A model generated the notes under the pieces. That model did not search any database, had not been told where the DNA came from, and saw nothing but the letters and a program-made list of their open reading frames with translations. Source: Eubacteriaceae bacterium ES3 (GTDB taxonomy: Bacteria; Bacillota; Clostridia; Eubacteriales; Eubacteriaceae). From it: DNA of 64,000 nt. This document shows positions 8,637-17,195 of the stretch, piece by piece. The first letter of the stretch is position 1. Every line of letters starts with the position of its first letter. A program made the translations under genes and the position numbers. The stretch covers positions 490,680 to 554,679 of the forward strand of contig CP130741.1 of assembly GCA_030586155.1 (NCBI GenBank), written 5' to 3'.

Positions 8637-8669
8637 AAATTCGACTTAAAAAGTAAACAGTCTGATATA

Positions 8670-9806
8670 CTAGTCGGTTATACCGCAAACAGCATCAAAC
8701 TCTTTTTGAAGTTTGGCCAGGTCTGCCCGAATCCTGAGTTCTTGCGGGCATAATTCTTCGCATTTTCCGCAGTCAATACAGTGCTTGGCTTTTACACTGT
8801 CAGGCATAAAGCCACCCCATCGGCGTTTAACTAAGCCGTCATCATGATACATCCCATAATCATTCCATAATGAAAAGTTTTGGGGAATATCGACTCCGGC
8901 CGGGCATGGCATACAATAACGGCAGGCAGTGCAGCCGTTATTAACCTTTTGACCAATAATTGTTCGTATTTTTTCGATGGCATTTTTTTCATCCTTACCC
9001 AGTGGCGTCAGATTCTCAAAGATTTGAAGATTTTCATCAAGCTGTTCCATTGTCGACATTCCACTTAAAATTACTGCAGTTTCCAGATCCGCAAACCATC
9101 TGAAGGCAAAAGAGGCCAGCGAAGAGGCGGGGTCAATTTCTTTCAGAAAAACAGCAATATCATCTGGTAAATTGGTAAGCGAACCGCCTTTTAGCGGTTC
9201 CATTATGATTAAGGGAATTCCCTTTTGGGTTGCCAGTTGACTGCCTTTCAGTCCGGCTTGAATGTCTACATCCATGTAGTTTAACTGAATCTGACACAAA
9301 TCCCAGTCTCGATAATTTATAATCTCCTCGAAAGTTTTGTAATTATCGTGGAATGAAAAACCTAATGCTTTAATTTTTCCTTCTTTTTTTAATTTTTCGG
9401 CATAATCAATGATACCCAGATCTTTTGCAGTTTTAAAAAAGTTTTCATTCAGGCCGTGCATCAGATAACAGTCGATGTAGTCAGTTTGAAGCCTTTGTAA
9501 CTGTTCTTCAAAAATTGCTTTAGCCTGATCAAGACTTTGAATAATCATCATAGGCATCTTCGTGGTTACATAGAGTTTTTCCCGTTCCTGATTTTTCATC
9601 CACTTGCCTAAAAAGCTTTCGCTTTCACCATTATGGTAGACGTAAGCGGTATCATAGTAATTGATACCAGCCGCATAGGCCTTGTCAAGCATCTTTGTGG
9701 CTAAAGCTTCGTCTATTTTTCCATCTGCCTGTACGGGCAGACGCATACAGCCAAAACCCAGCTGTGAGGTTTCGATTCCAGTGGTTGACCATTTTTTATT
9801 ATTCAT
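8670..9806 (-). CDS. Aldo/keto reductase with C-terminal 2x[4Fe-4S] ferredoxin domain
   Basis: A 378-residue cytoplasmic oxidoreductase. Residues 1 to about 260 form an aldo/keto reductase barrel: QLGFGCMRLP near the start, catalytic-type Tyr in YDTAYVYHNGESE, Lys in VTTKMP and His in CYLMHGLN. The C-terminal 100 residues carry two cysteine clusters, C-x2-C-x2-C-x3-C (CTACRYCMPC) and C-x2-C-x2-C-x3-C (CIDCGKCEELC), the signature of a two-cluster ferredoxin module. This combination is common in strict anaerobes and suggests ferredoxin-linked carbonyl reduction instead of, or as well as, NAD(P)H use. The start has an AGGAGGAGCAG ribosome binding site. Single-gene unit. Physiological substrate unknown. 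Confidence 0.92.
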   Translation of the reverse strand: MNNKKWSTTGIETSQLGFGCMRLPVQADGKIDEALATKMLDKAYAAGINYYDTAYVYHNGESESFLGKWMKNQEREKLYVTTKMPMMIIQSLDQAKAIFEEQLQRLQTDYIDCYLMHGLNENFFKTAKDLGIIDYAEKLKKEGKIKALGFSFHDNYKTFEEIINYRDWDLCQIQLNYMDVDIQAGLKGSQLATQKGIPLIIMEPLKGGSLTNLPDDIAVFLKEIDPASSLASFAFRWFADLETAVILSGMSTMEQLDENLQIFENLTPLGKDEKNAIEKIRTIIGQKVNNGCTACRYCMPCPAGVDIPQNFSLWNDYGMYHDDGLVKRRWGGFMPDSVKAKHCIDCGKCEELCPQELRIRADLAKLQKEFDAVCGITD

Positions 9807-10022
9807 AACTCTGCTCCTCCTGAAAATTGTTGTTAATAAAATTTACTCACTGATTGATGTTTATGTCAAGTATTTTATTACAAAGAAAAGATAGGGAAAA
9901 TGAATTTGTAAAAGTATTATTGAGACCATAAATAGATGATAAAACCGGCATAAGAGTGGTATAAATTAGTAAGAAGAGAACGTTAAATATATTGAATTGA
10001 AGAAAGAAAAGGAGCTAAGCAG

Positions 10023-10391
10023 ATGATTATAATAATTCCTTTGTCAGTGTTGATTGGGGTTTTAGCTTATCTTTTCAGACCCCGTTCGACGGACACGAAA
10101 CATGCCCGTCTATTTGGCCTTGGCGTAATGATTTTATCTTTTGTTCTTGCTTTAGTTTCAGTTGTGGTCCAGATTATTCATAATACTGCTGGTGAAATTT
10201 CTGTTTCAGAGATTTCCAACAACCTTTTTATAGGCGGATTTTTTGGCCTAGGTGCTGGAATACTGGTTGCATTTGTGTTGATGATTGCAGGAAAAAAAGA
10301 AATCGCCCGAAATATTGGTTTTGGATTATGTCTGACATTTTTTATTCTGGTTATTGAATTGGCCCTTCTTGAATGGTTGGCCGGCGTTTAA
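10023..10391 (+). CDS. Small four-helix membrane protein, function unknown
   Basis: A 122-residue very hydrophobic protein. Four probable membrane helices are visible: residues about 2-18, 31-52, 67-88 and 97-118. A short basic, polar stretch (PRSTDTKHAR) lies between the first two, and GKKEIARN between the last two. The ribosome binding site AAAGGAG is 9 nt before the ATG. No recognisable catalytic motif. It stands alone, with no partner on the same strand. I do not recognise the family. The 216 bp upstream (9807-10022) contain only its promoter region. Confidence 0.75.
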   Translation: MIIIIPLSVLIGVLAYLFRPRSTDTKHARLFGLGVMILSFVLALVSVVVQIIHNTAGEISVSEISNNLFIGGFFGLGAGILVAFVLMIAGKKEIARNIGFGLCLTFFILVIELALLEWLAGV

Positions 10392-10470
10392 TTAACATTA
10401 TTCATGCAGATAAAAACCTGTGCTCAAAAAATAATTTAAAAATCGAGGAAAAATATAGAAATGAGGTCGC

Positions 10471-12234
10471 TTAAAATTCCTCATTAAGCTCATCCAGTTC
10501 CCGATACATCTGATAGAGATCGTAATAGAGCCCTTCTTCTTTTAAAAGTTGGGTATGAGAGCCTTGCTCAACAATTCCGTCTTCTGTCAGAACCAGGATA
10601 TGGTCGGCGTTTTTAATGGTAGTCAGGCGATGGGCAATTGTTAGAGTAGTGCGACCTTTAGTCAATTCTTTTAAGGACGCCTGAATAATTCGTTCGCTTT
10701 CATTATCAAGTGCTGAAGTGGCTTCATCCAGAATCAGAATTGGTGGGTTTTTCAAAAATACCCGGGCAATACTGATACGCTGCTTCTGGCCGCCAGATAA
10801 TTTAATTCCGCGCTCCCCGATATAGGTGTCGTAACCGTCTGGGAGTTTTTTAATAAATTCATCGGCTCCGGCCAGACGGGCAGCATCAATGACTGCCTCC
10901 CGATCAGCATCCAGTCTGCCGTAAACAATATTATCATAGACTGAACCGGCAAAGAGATAGACATCTTGCTGGACAACGCCGATTTGAGAACGAAGTGAAT
11001 CAAGGGTTAGGGTTTTGATATCCTGATCATCGATTAAAATTTTCCCGCTGGTAACATTATAGAAGCGGGGGATCAGATGACAGAGGGTTGTTTTACCACT
11101 TCCGGAAGGTCCGACTATGGCAACGTTCTGACCCGCATTAACGTTAAAAGCAATATTTGAGAGGACTTCGTCAGCACCATCATTGTAGTGGAAGCTGACC
11201 TGGTCAAAAGTAATCTCGCCTATTACATTTTTAAGTGGGACTTCATTTTCCAGATTTTCATATTCTGTAGGCTGATCAAGAATTTCGACAAAACGTTCAA
11301 AGCCGGTCATTCCCCGTTGAAACTGTTCGGCAAATTCGACAATTCGGCGAATTGAAGTTAAAAGTGTCGTGACATACATCAGGTAGGCCACATAATCGCC
11401 GGGATTAATGGCATCCTGAACCATGAAGATTCCACCAAAAACCACCACCAGCAAATACATTAGTCCGTCAAAAAGTCGAGTTGTTGTCTGAAATCCCGCA
11501 AAATAGCGATAGGTTTTTTTCTTGATGTCAAGAAATTGGCTGTTGCCAAAGTCGAATTTGATTTCCTCAATATTTTCATTAGCAAAAGACTTGACCACCC
11601 GAATACCCAGCAGACTGTCTTCTACCTGAGCATTGATCTCTCCAGTCTGAATCCGGGTGCGCATCATTTGTTTACGCATCTGTCGTCTGAAATGAGTGGT
11701 GGCAAAAAGCATTACCGGCAAAGCCATAAAGACGATTAAAGTCAGCCAAATATTGATTGAACCGAGGATGGCAAAGGCCATTCCGATTTTTAAGGCAGCG
11801 ATGAAGAATTCTTCGGGACAGTGATGAGCAAATTCGGTAACATCAAAAAGGTCTGTAGTAATTCGAGACATCAGCTGGCCGATCTTGGTGTCACTATAAA
11901 AAGAAAAGGGCAGCTTTTGCAGATGGGAGAAGAGGTCACGTCGCATATCGGTTTCAATTCGAGCACCCATTACATGGCCGATATCGGCCATAAAATAGTT
12001 TGCTACGCCGTCAATTAGCCTAAGAATTAAATAGAGAAGCCCCAATTTGAGAATGGTCGAAATAGTTAGAGCGGACAGGTCGTTAATAGCAGAGTTGGTG
12101 ATATAGCGTACGATTAGAGGTAGAATCAGGTCGCACATGGTGGTTAAGGTTGCGCAAAAAAGATCCAGCACCAGGATCCACTTATATTTTTGGTAGTAGG
12201 GAATAAAACGTCTGATTAATTGGCTGTTTGTCAA
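10471..12234 (-). CDS. ABC exporter, fused permease-ATPase (MsbA/LmrA/BmrA type)
   Basis: Half-transporter of 587 residues with an N-terminal six-helix exporter domain and a C-terminal ATPase. The preferred start is TTG at 12234 (AGAAGG 6 nt upstream). An upstream GTG at 12294 in the same frame has no ribosome binding site and would add 20 charged residues. ATPase motifs: Walker A GPSGSGKTT, signature LSGGQKQR, Walker B ILILDEATSALD, and the switch histidine in IAHRLTT. The transmembrane half has the long cytoplasmic helices typical of type IV exporters (DVTEFAHHCPEEFF coupling region). Likely works as a homodimer in lipid or drug export; substrate unknown. No partner half-transporter is adjacent. 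Confidence 0.93.
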   Translation of the reverse strand: MTNSQLIRRFIPYYQKYKWILVLDLFCATLTTMCDLILPLIVRYITNSAINDLSALTISTILKLGLLYLILRLIDGVANYFMADIGHVMGARIETDMRRDLFSHLQKLPFSFYSDTKIGQLMSRITTDLFDVTEFAHHCPEEFFIAALKIGMAFAILGSINIWLTLIVFMALPVMLFATTHFRRQMRKQMMRTRIQTGEINAQVEDSLLGIRVVKSFANENIEEIKFDFGNSQFLDIKKKTYRYFAGFQTTTRLFDGLMYLLVVVFGGIFMVQDAINPGDYVAYLMYVTTLLTSIRRIVEFAEQFQRGMTGFERFVEILDQPTEYENLENEVPLKNVIGEITFDQVSFHYNDGADEVLSNIAFNVNAGQNVAIVGPSGSGKTTLCHLIPRFYNVTSGKILIDDQDIKTLTLDSLRSQIGVVQQDVYLFAGSVYDNIVYGRLDADREAVIDAARLAGADEFIKKLPDGYDTYIGERGIKLSGGQKQRISIARVFLKNPPILILDEATSALDNESERIIQASLKELTKGRTTLTIAHRLTTIKNADHILVLTEDGIVEQGSHTQLLKEEGLYYDLYQMYRELDELNEEF

Positions 12235-12639
12235 AATAGTCCTTCTTTCTTTTTCAAATTTAAGAATCAATATCGGTGATTTCTTATATTTCACACTATA
12301 TCTTGAGATATGGAGTTAGAGTAGTGTTGATGTTAAAAAATTCAAGGCAATTGAAAAGCATCATCACCTTAGCTTTTCGACAAATGTGATGAAATTTTTT
12401 CAACTGCCCATTTATGGTCAACTTATATTTGTGAAGAATTTTTAGTAAAGTCAGTATAATAGATTTCAAAAAAATCGTCAAGTTGTGAACTCAAAAAAAT
12501 TTGTGCGACCAGTTATCGACACTTGTCATTTTAGAAATTAAACCCTATAATAAAATAGAGGTTTATATTGAAAAAAATGATAGATAAAGCTTGTTTGAAC
12601 TTTTATAGTGATTGATTAAAGAATAAGAAGGAGAATCTG
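12235..12639. other. Intergenic region with an imperfect hairpin
   Basis: Divergent spacer of about 405 bp between the ABC exporter (minus) and the 105-residue orphan (plus). The only structure noted is an imperfect inverted repeat at about 12350-12402, with outer arms TTGAAAA/TTTTCAA and inner arms TCATCAC/GTGATGA. It could be an operator or leader hairpin for the exporter. No credible gene is seen. Confidence 0.4.
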
Positions 12640-12957
12640 ATGAATGCATTTTATGGTTATAGAGAGAAAATCGATGAGTTAAACATATTGCTGACAAAAG
12701 GGGTTTTGATGCGCAGTCATATGATTCAGATAAGACGTTCTAATCAGTCTGTCTATGAAGGATATTATCCAATCGTTGACTGGTCATTTTCTGATGAAGT
12801 GATGCAGGAAATGCTGAAACTGACGGTGAAGGATAACGAAAAAACAATTGCCCGGAAAATGAAGATCAGTGCAGACTATGAAAATGATAAAGTCTTTTTT
12901 CAGCCGATTACAGTTTCGGAATGTCTTCGAGAATTAGAAACGTGGAATCTTGAATAA
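12640..12957 (+). CDS. Hypothetical protein, 105 residues
   Basis: A soluble, mixed-charge protein of 105 residues with a good AAGAAGGAG ribosome binding site 8 nt before the ATG. It has no signal peptide, membrane helix or cysteine. The predicted layout is helix (1-25), a central basic strand region (MIQIRRSNQ) followed by the EGYYPIVDWSF segment, then two charged segments. I do not recognise a family. It is followed after 106 bp by the secreted nuclease gene on the same strand, which has its own ribosome binding site, so co-transcription is possible but not shown. Confidence 0.6.
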   Translation: MNAFYGYREKIDELNILLTKGVLMRSHMIQIRRSNQSVYEGYYPIVDWSFSDEVMQEMLKLTVKDNEKTIARKMKISADYENDKVFFQPITVSECLRELETWNLE

Positions 12958-13063
12958 TAAGAACCTTATTTGATAAATTTGATTTTAAGCGGATTTAAAC
13001 AAAAGTGAACAATTTATAATGATCTGTAAAGTTACTGGGACTAATCAATTAAAGGAACTAAAT

Positions 13064-14044
13064 ATGAAAAAAAACAAAGTTATGTATAAAAGGATAGAGT
13101 TGAAAAAGACAGCAGTATTCATTTTAATTATATTATCTTTATTTATATCGGCAGGATGTGATTTTTCTGCGCTTGATAATGGAGCGGATTTCGCGGGATA
13201 TACACTAATCGAAGTCGATGGTGGAGATTTATCTGGTGAACGTGAAGCAAATGTGGTTGTTGATGTTGGCTATGGGGATAGGGAATACTGGGCCTTTACC
13301 AATGAATATGGTCAACTGGTCAAAGTGACCGCAGAAGAAATAATTTTACAGGATGATGATATAGAGCCGGTTCTTTCAACGGGTCGTTATTATTCGGATG
13401 AAGCTAAGGTTCCTGGTGTTGAGAGCCCAACACTGGATGAAGGTCATGTGATTGCAGATTCTCTTGGCGGCGTTTCCAATGCCTATAATATTACACCACA
13501 GGAAAGTACACTAAATCGTGATGGCGACCAGGCATATATGGAAAAAGTTATCAGAGATGCTGGAGGTTGTACAGATTTTACGGCGATTATCACGTATCCT
13601 TCAACAACGACGCAGATTCCAAGCCATTATTCTTATACTTATACTTTAAAGGGTGAAGTGATTCATGATGAATTTGACAATGTAAACCCGGATGAGGTGA
13701 ATGAAGAGCTTAATGGTACAGCAGAATTGTCTGAAGAGAAAGATTCCGACGTTTTTATTAGTGAGCTGGATAAAAAAGCCGAATATATTATAATTAAAAA
13801 TACCGGCACTGATGCGGTTGATCTGACTGACTGGAAAATTGTTTCCGTGAGAGGGAACCAGTCATTTATCTTTCCGGATTTCAGCTTAGAGCCAGGTGCT
13901 TCGGTTAAGGTTGGAGATTCGGCGAACAGTACCGGCATTGATTTCCACTGGCTCGATGGCGGTGGTACCTGGAATAATAGTCAGAGTGATCCGGCAGAGC
14001 TGTATGACAGCATCGGACAACTTGTTGATCGGTATAATGATTGA
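13064..14044 (+). CDS. Secreted DNA/RNA non-specific endonuclease lipoprotein with C-terminal lamin-tail domain
   Basis: A 326-residue lipoprotein. The ATG at 13064 is chosen for its AAAGGAAC site 9 nt upstream; the in-frame ATG at 13019 is unsupported. A lipobox ISAGC puts the acylated cysteine at residue 32. The middle domain (about 60-205) resembles EndA/NucA-type non-specific nucleases: the catalytic histidine H128 lies in EGHVIADSLGG, followed by the conserved asparagine region SNAYNITPQ. Residues about 228-322 look like a lamin-tail domain: AEYIIIKNTGTDAVDLTDW, GNQSFIFPDF and PGASVKV are its conserved beta strands. A short acidic linker joins them. Such domains often occur on secreted nucleases and may bind DNA or the cell surface. 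Likely role: use or removal of external DNA. Confidence 0.82.
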   Translation: MKKNKVMYKRIELKKTAVFILIILSLFISAGCDFSALDNGADFAGYTLIEVDGGDLSGEREANVVVDVGYGDREYWAFTNEYGQLVKVTAEEIILQDDDIEPVLSTGRYYSDEAKVPGVESPTLDEGHVIADSLGGVSNAYNITPQESTLNRDGDQAYMEKVIRDAGGCTDFTAIITYPSTTTQIPSHYSYTYTLKGEVIHDEFDNVNPDEVNEELNGTAELSEEKDSDVFISELDKKAEYIIIKNTGTDAVDLTDWKIVSVRGNQSFIFPDFSLEPGASVKVGDSANSTGIDFHWLDGGGTWNNSQSDPAELYDSIGQLVDRYND

Positions 14045-14128
14045 AGCATAGCAAACTATAAGAAAGAGAATGTTGTAGTAGAATGAACATGCAATAAGGG
14101 TGTAGTTGTTATATAAAGTCAACATATA

Positions 14129-14263
14129 ATGATGGGATTGTTTAAAGTTACAGCTGAAACTTCTTACTATCTGATTAAAAAAGAAAAGGAAGCCGGTTAT
14201 CCAGAAAGCTTTCCAACCTGTCAGATTCCTGATGAAAAGGATGAAAAAGAAAAGAAAGAGTAA
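14129..14263 (+). CDS. Possible small ORF, 44 residues
   Basis: The frame begins with two ATG codons at 14129 and 14132 and encodes a 44-residue peptide with a strongly charged C-terminus ending in a Lys/Glu run. There is no clear ribosome binding site, and an in-frame TAA lies just upstream. It is followed by a strong terminator at 14308, which supports a transcript here. It may equally be the left-over C-terminus of a lost gene. No family recognised. Confidence 0.3.
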   Translation: MMGLFKVTAETSYYLIKKEKEAGYPESFPTCQIPDEKDEKEKKE

Positions 14264-14307
14264 TTACGTGATTTTCAGTTGCTTTTTAAATTTGAATAGG
14301 TAATGAA

Positions 14308-14346
14308 GAAGGGGAAACTGCTTGGTCTGATTTCCCCTTCTCTTTT
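14308..14346 (+). terminator. Strong intrinsic terminator
   Basis: A perfect 10-bp stem, GAAGGGGAAA (14308-14317) with TTTCCCCTTC (14331-14340), 13-nt loop, followed by TCTTTTA. It ends the transcript from the nuclease or the small ORF and may also serve the facing nitroreductase gene. Confidence 0.8.
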
Positions 14347-14368
14347 AGATATTCAAGCGTGTTGATTC

Positions 14369-14896
14369 TTATATATATTCAACCGCAATCCGATTGAGCG
14401 GAACGGTTCTTTCCTTAAAATTCTCATCAGTCTCACCTAGAACAACGCCACAGCAGGGTAAAAAGCCTTCAGGCAGCTCCAGCTTTTTAAGAAGGTCTGG
14501 ATTATAGATCATTGCCATAACTGCCCCCCAGATCAGGCAGCTCCCAATATTAGAATCGATTGCAGCTAAGGCCATATTATTGGCCATGATAGCCGCATTA
14601 GAATAGGGAACATTGATGGTCTTGACATCGCCCAGAATAGTTGAAACTAGAATCAGGCAAGGGGCACCGTAAAGAATTTGTCGGCTGGTGTCATCGAAAA
14701 ATTCACCAGCATTTTTTTCAATATCAGCTAGAAGTGATTTGTTGCGAATGACGGTCAGGTGCATAGATTTAAAATCCCCCCTACCGACAGGCGAGAGCTG
14801 AGCAGCATCCAGTACCGACTGCAGGGCTTCTTCAGATAATTTTCCGGTGTAGTCTCTTACTGACTTTCTGACTCTGAATAATTGTTTGGTTTCCAT
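14369..14896 (-). CDS. Nitroreductase-family flavoprotein
   Basis: A 175-residue FMN-dependent oxidoreductase. The N-terminal RKSVRDY motif is the FMN-phosphate binding signature of the family (R-x-S-x-R-x-[FY]). AAQLSPVGRGDFKSMHLTVI is the next conserved stretch, and the NVPYSNAAIMANNMALAA helix forms the dimer interface. The C-terminus PCCGVVLGE also matches. The length is at the short end of the family, as in many clostridial members. The ATG is preceded by GGAGGATTAG. It stands alone. Substrates in vivo (nitro compounds, quinones, iodinated or unsaturated compounds) cannot be told. Confidence 0.9.
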   Translation of the reverse strand: METKQLFRVRKSVRDYTGKLSEEALQSVLDAAQLSPVGRGDFKSMHLTVIRNKSLLADIEKNAGEFFDDTSRQILYGAPCLILVSTILGDVKTINVPYSNAAIMANNMALAAIDSNIGSCLIWGAVMAMIYNPDLLKKLELPEGFLPCCGVVLGETDENFKERTVPLNRIAVEYI

Positions 14897-15234
14897 TTGC
14901 TAATCCTCCGTTTGTAGATTTTTGCGTAAAGTGTATCTTTTTCGGATTTTTGATTTTCCAGGAAGCCTTGTTTTAAGCAATTAATTTAAAAATAAATTCA
15001 GAATGAATTTGTCCTGGAGAAATCGGTAAGACATAGATTATATAAGATTTATAGGCATTTATATCAGGAATAAACAGAGAAAAAGAAAATTAATATAAGT
15101 ATTCAATAGGTGGAGGAAAGTGCCATTATATCTAAGATCGATTTTAATTGCAGAACAGGAACAAATTTAATGAAGACTTTCATCTGAAAGCGGGTATTAA
15201 TAGCAGTGTAAGACTATTAGAAAAGGGGAAGATG
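14897..15234. other. Intergenic region, no gene seen
   Basis: About 338 bp of AT-rich spacer between divergent genes. The DUF1801 reading frame stays open back to 15148, but this extension has no ribosome binding site. Promoters for both flanking genes must lie here; none is strong enough to place. Confidence 0.4.
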
Positions 15235-15591
15235 ATGACAGTCGAAAAATTCAAAACAATTGATGCCTACATTTCACAATTTCCGGAATCAGTACAGCTC
15301 ATGCTTGAACAGATCAGGCAGGCGATTGCTGTGCAGGCGCCACAAGCAATGGAAAAAATCTCTTATCAGATGCCAACTTTTTATTTAAATGGGAACCTGG
15401 TCCATTTTGCGGCTTATAAAAAACATATTGGATTTTATCCCGCACCTTCGGGGATTGAAGCATTTAAAGAGGAACTGTCGGGTTACAAAAGTGCGAAAGG
15501 CTCGGTTCAGTTTCCCATCGATGAGCCGATGCCGATTGAGCTGATCAAAAAAATCGTAGCATTTAGAGTTGAGGAGAATCTGCGTAAATAA
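15235..15591 (+). CDS. DUF1801 / YdhG-like protein
   Basis: A 118-residue cytoplasmic protein of the DUF1801 (YdhG, 'iron chaperone-like') family. Typical features are the N-terminal YISQFPESVQLMLEQIRQ helix, MEKISYQMPTFYLNG, AAYKKHIGFYP and the C-terminal IKKIVAFRVEEN. The ATG at 15235 is chosen because AAAGGGG lies 6 nt upstream; ATG 15232 is possible. Members related to bacterial frataxin-like Fra have been linked to iron delivery, but this remains unproven for most. The gene precedes an AhpD-like protein and a dehydrogenase on the same strand, with gaps of 78 and 26 bp. Confidence 0.88.
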   Translation: MTVEKFKTIDAYISQFPESVQLMLEQIRQAIAVQAPQAMEKISYQMPTFYLNGNLVHFAAYKKHIGFYPAPSGIEAFKEELSGYKSAKGSVQFPIDEPMPIELIKKIVAFRVEENLRK

Positions 15592-15669
15592 ATCAATGGA
15601 TTATTAAAAATGTCGATAATTATTGATCAAATAGTCGGAGTTGTATGAATTCAAAAACGGAGGTTAGTT

Positions 15670-16299
15670 ATGAAAAAAGAAAGAGAAAATGTTTCCATTG
15701 AAGAGGTTGCTATCAAAAATACATTTATCAATCCGCCGAAAAAAATCCCATTATTATTTCGGCTGGGGCTATTAATTGCTAAAAAAGAAACCGGGAAAGA
15801 TCTATTGCCGGCCCGTCTTTTGACCTGGTATCCACGAGCAGCCATCGGTTCTGGCGTTCTTGAGATATTGACAGCAAAAGGGAAAAATGAAGAGGTACAA
15901 AGGCTCTTAAATCTAGTCAGACTGCAGGCATCGTTGATTTGCTCCTGCAGGTTTTGTATCGATATGAACGCTGTTGGGATTGAAAAGAATGGCATCACCG
16001 ACGAAGAACTGGAAGTGCTGCAGGGGAAACGAGATATTCAGGATGTCAATTCCTTCAGCCTGCGAGAGCTTCTGGCGCTGGAGTACGCGGTCAGTCTATC
16101 TATAACCCCACCAAATTTCTCTGAACGATTTATCAGTAACCTGACTCGTGAATTCTCAGAAAGAGAAATCGTCATGCTGGCCAGTACCATTGCCAGCGTT
16201 AATTACTGGGCTCGATTGAATCAGGGACTTGGCATTCCTCCGGCAGGTTTTTCAGATCGTTGCTTACTGTATTCAGAAGATAAACTGAGAAAAAGCTGA
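15670..16299 (+). CDS. Carboxymuconolactone decarboxylase (AhpD-like) family protein
   Basis: A 209-residue helical protein with the AhpD-like core at about residues 75-110, where the redox-active pair appears in CSCRFCIDMN (C-x2-C followed by a conserved D/H-x-N region). The helix after it (AVGIEKNGITDEELEVLQG) and the C-terminal EREIVMLASTIASVNYWARLNQ are typical. Such proteins act as thiol peroxidase partners or in peroxide and radical defence. The ribosome binding site is GGAGG 6 nt before the ATG. The SDR gene follows 26 bp downstream, so the two are probably one operon. Confidence 0.85.
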   Translation: MKKERENVSIEEVAIKNTFINPPKKIPLLFRLGLLIAKKETGKDLLPARLLTWYPRAAIGSGVLEILTAKGKNEEVQRLLNLVRLQASLICSCRFCIDMNAVGIEKNGITDEELEVLQGKRDIQDVNSFSLRELLALEYAVSLSITPPNFSERFISNLTREFSEREIVMLASTIASVNYWARLNQGLGIPPAGFSDRCLLYSEDKLRKS

Positions 16300-16325
16300 T
16301 TATTGATATTATACAAGGAGAAACT

Positions 16326-17075
16326 ATGAAAAGAGGAGTTGTTGTAACCGGGGGTGCTCATGGTATTGGTCGCCAAATCTGCTTGGATTTCCTAAATAAA
16401 GGTGAACAGGTTTGTTTTATCGATTTTAACGAGGATGCAGGCAAGAGCTTTGCAGATCAGTACTCAGATCTGTACTTTTTTTATGGCGATGTTGCGAACC
16501 CGGATAGTTTGAGAGAATTTGTAATATACGCTAAAGAAAAAATAAAAAAAATAGACGTACTGGTCAATAACGCATGCAAAGGAAATAGTGGAATATTATC
16601 GGATCTTAGCTATGAGGACTTTGATTATGTATTGGCAGTGGGCTTAAAAGCTCCTTATGAACTTAGTCGGCTTTGTCGTGAAGAACTAACCCGGAATAAA
16701 GGTAAAATTATAAATATTGCCTCAACCCGGGCTTTTCAGTCAGAACCGGATACGGAAGCTTATGCCAGTGCCAAAGGAGGGATTGTGGCGCTGACACACG
16801 CACTGGCCATTTCATTGGGGCCAGAAGTTTTGGTCAATGGCATAGCACCGGGGTGGATTGAGGTGGATGGATGTGATGAACACAGCCACACTGACAAATC
16901 GGCGATACCAGCCGGGAAAGTTGGAAGACCTGAGGATATTTCGCAGATGGTACTTTTTTTGTCAGAACAGGATTTTATTACAGGTGAAACCATAAATGTT
17001 GATGGTGGCATGAATAAGCGAATGATTTATCACGGGGACTGGAACTGGGAATATCATTTTTCTGATCCGGTGTGA
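16326..17075 (+). CDS. Short-chain dehydrogenase/reductase
   Basis: A classical SDR of 249 residues. The dinucleotide-binding motif TGGAHGIG is at residues 8-15, the structural NNA motif lies near residue 80, and the catalytic triad is S133, Y146 and K150 (YASAK). The C-terminal INVDGGM completes the fold. The acidic residue after the second strand (IDFNEDAGK) suggests a preference for NAD(H). The ribosome binding site is AAGGAG 7 nt before the ATG. It follows the AhpD-like gene closely. Substrate unknown. Confidence 0.93.
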   Translation: MKRGVVVTGGAHGIGRQICLDFLNKGEQVCFIDFNEDAGKSFADQYSDLYFFYGDVANPDSLREFVIYAKEKIKKIDVLVNNACKGNSGILSDLSYEDFDYVLAVGLKAPYELSRLCREELTRNKGKIINIASTRAFQSEPDTEAYASAKGGIVALTHALAISLGPEVLVNGIAPGWIEVDGCDEHSHTDKSAIPAGKVGRPEDISQMVLFLSEQDFITGETINVDGGMNKRMIYHGDWNWEYHFSDPV

Positions 17076-17195
17076 TAAAGATGTATTCAGCGTTTTTTGA
17101 TTTAAAATAGCAACCATACGTCCCAGAGTATTGTTTACACCATTGACTTGCGGTAAAAAAGTTATTGTAAAGATTGCTGTTCTCGTATTAATCTT

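Noticed and set aside
15148-15234. N-terminal extension of the DUF1801 protein
   Set aside because: Open frame only. The family starts at the MTVEKFKTIDAYI segment and the ribosome binding site lies directly before ATG 15235.
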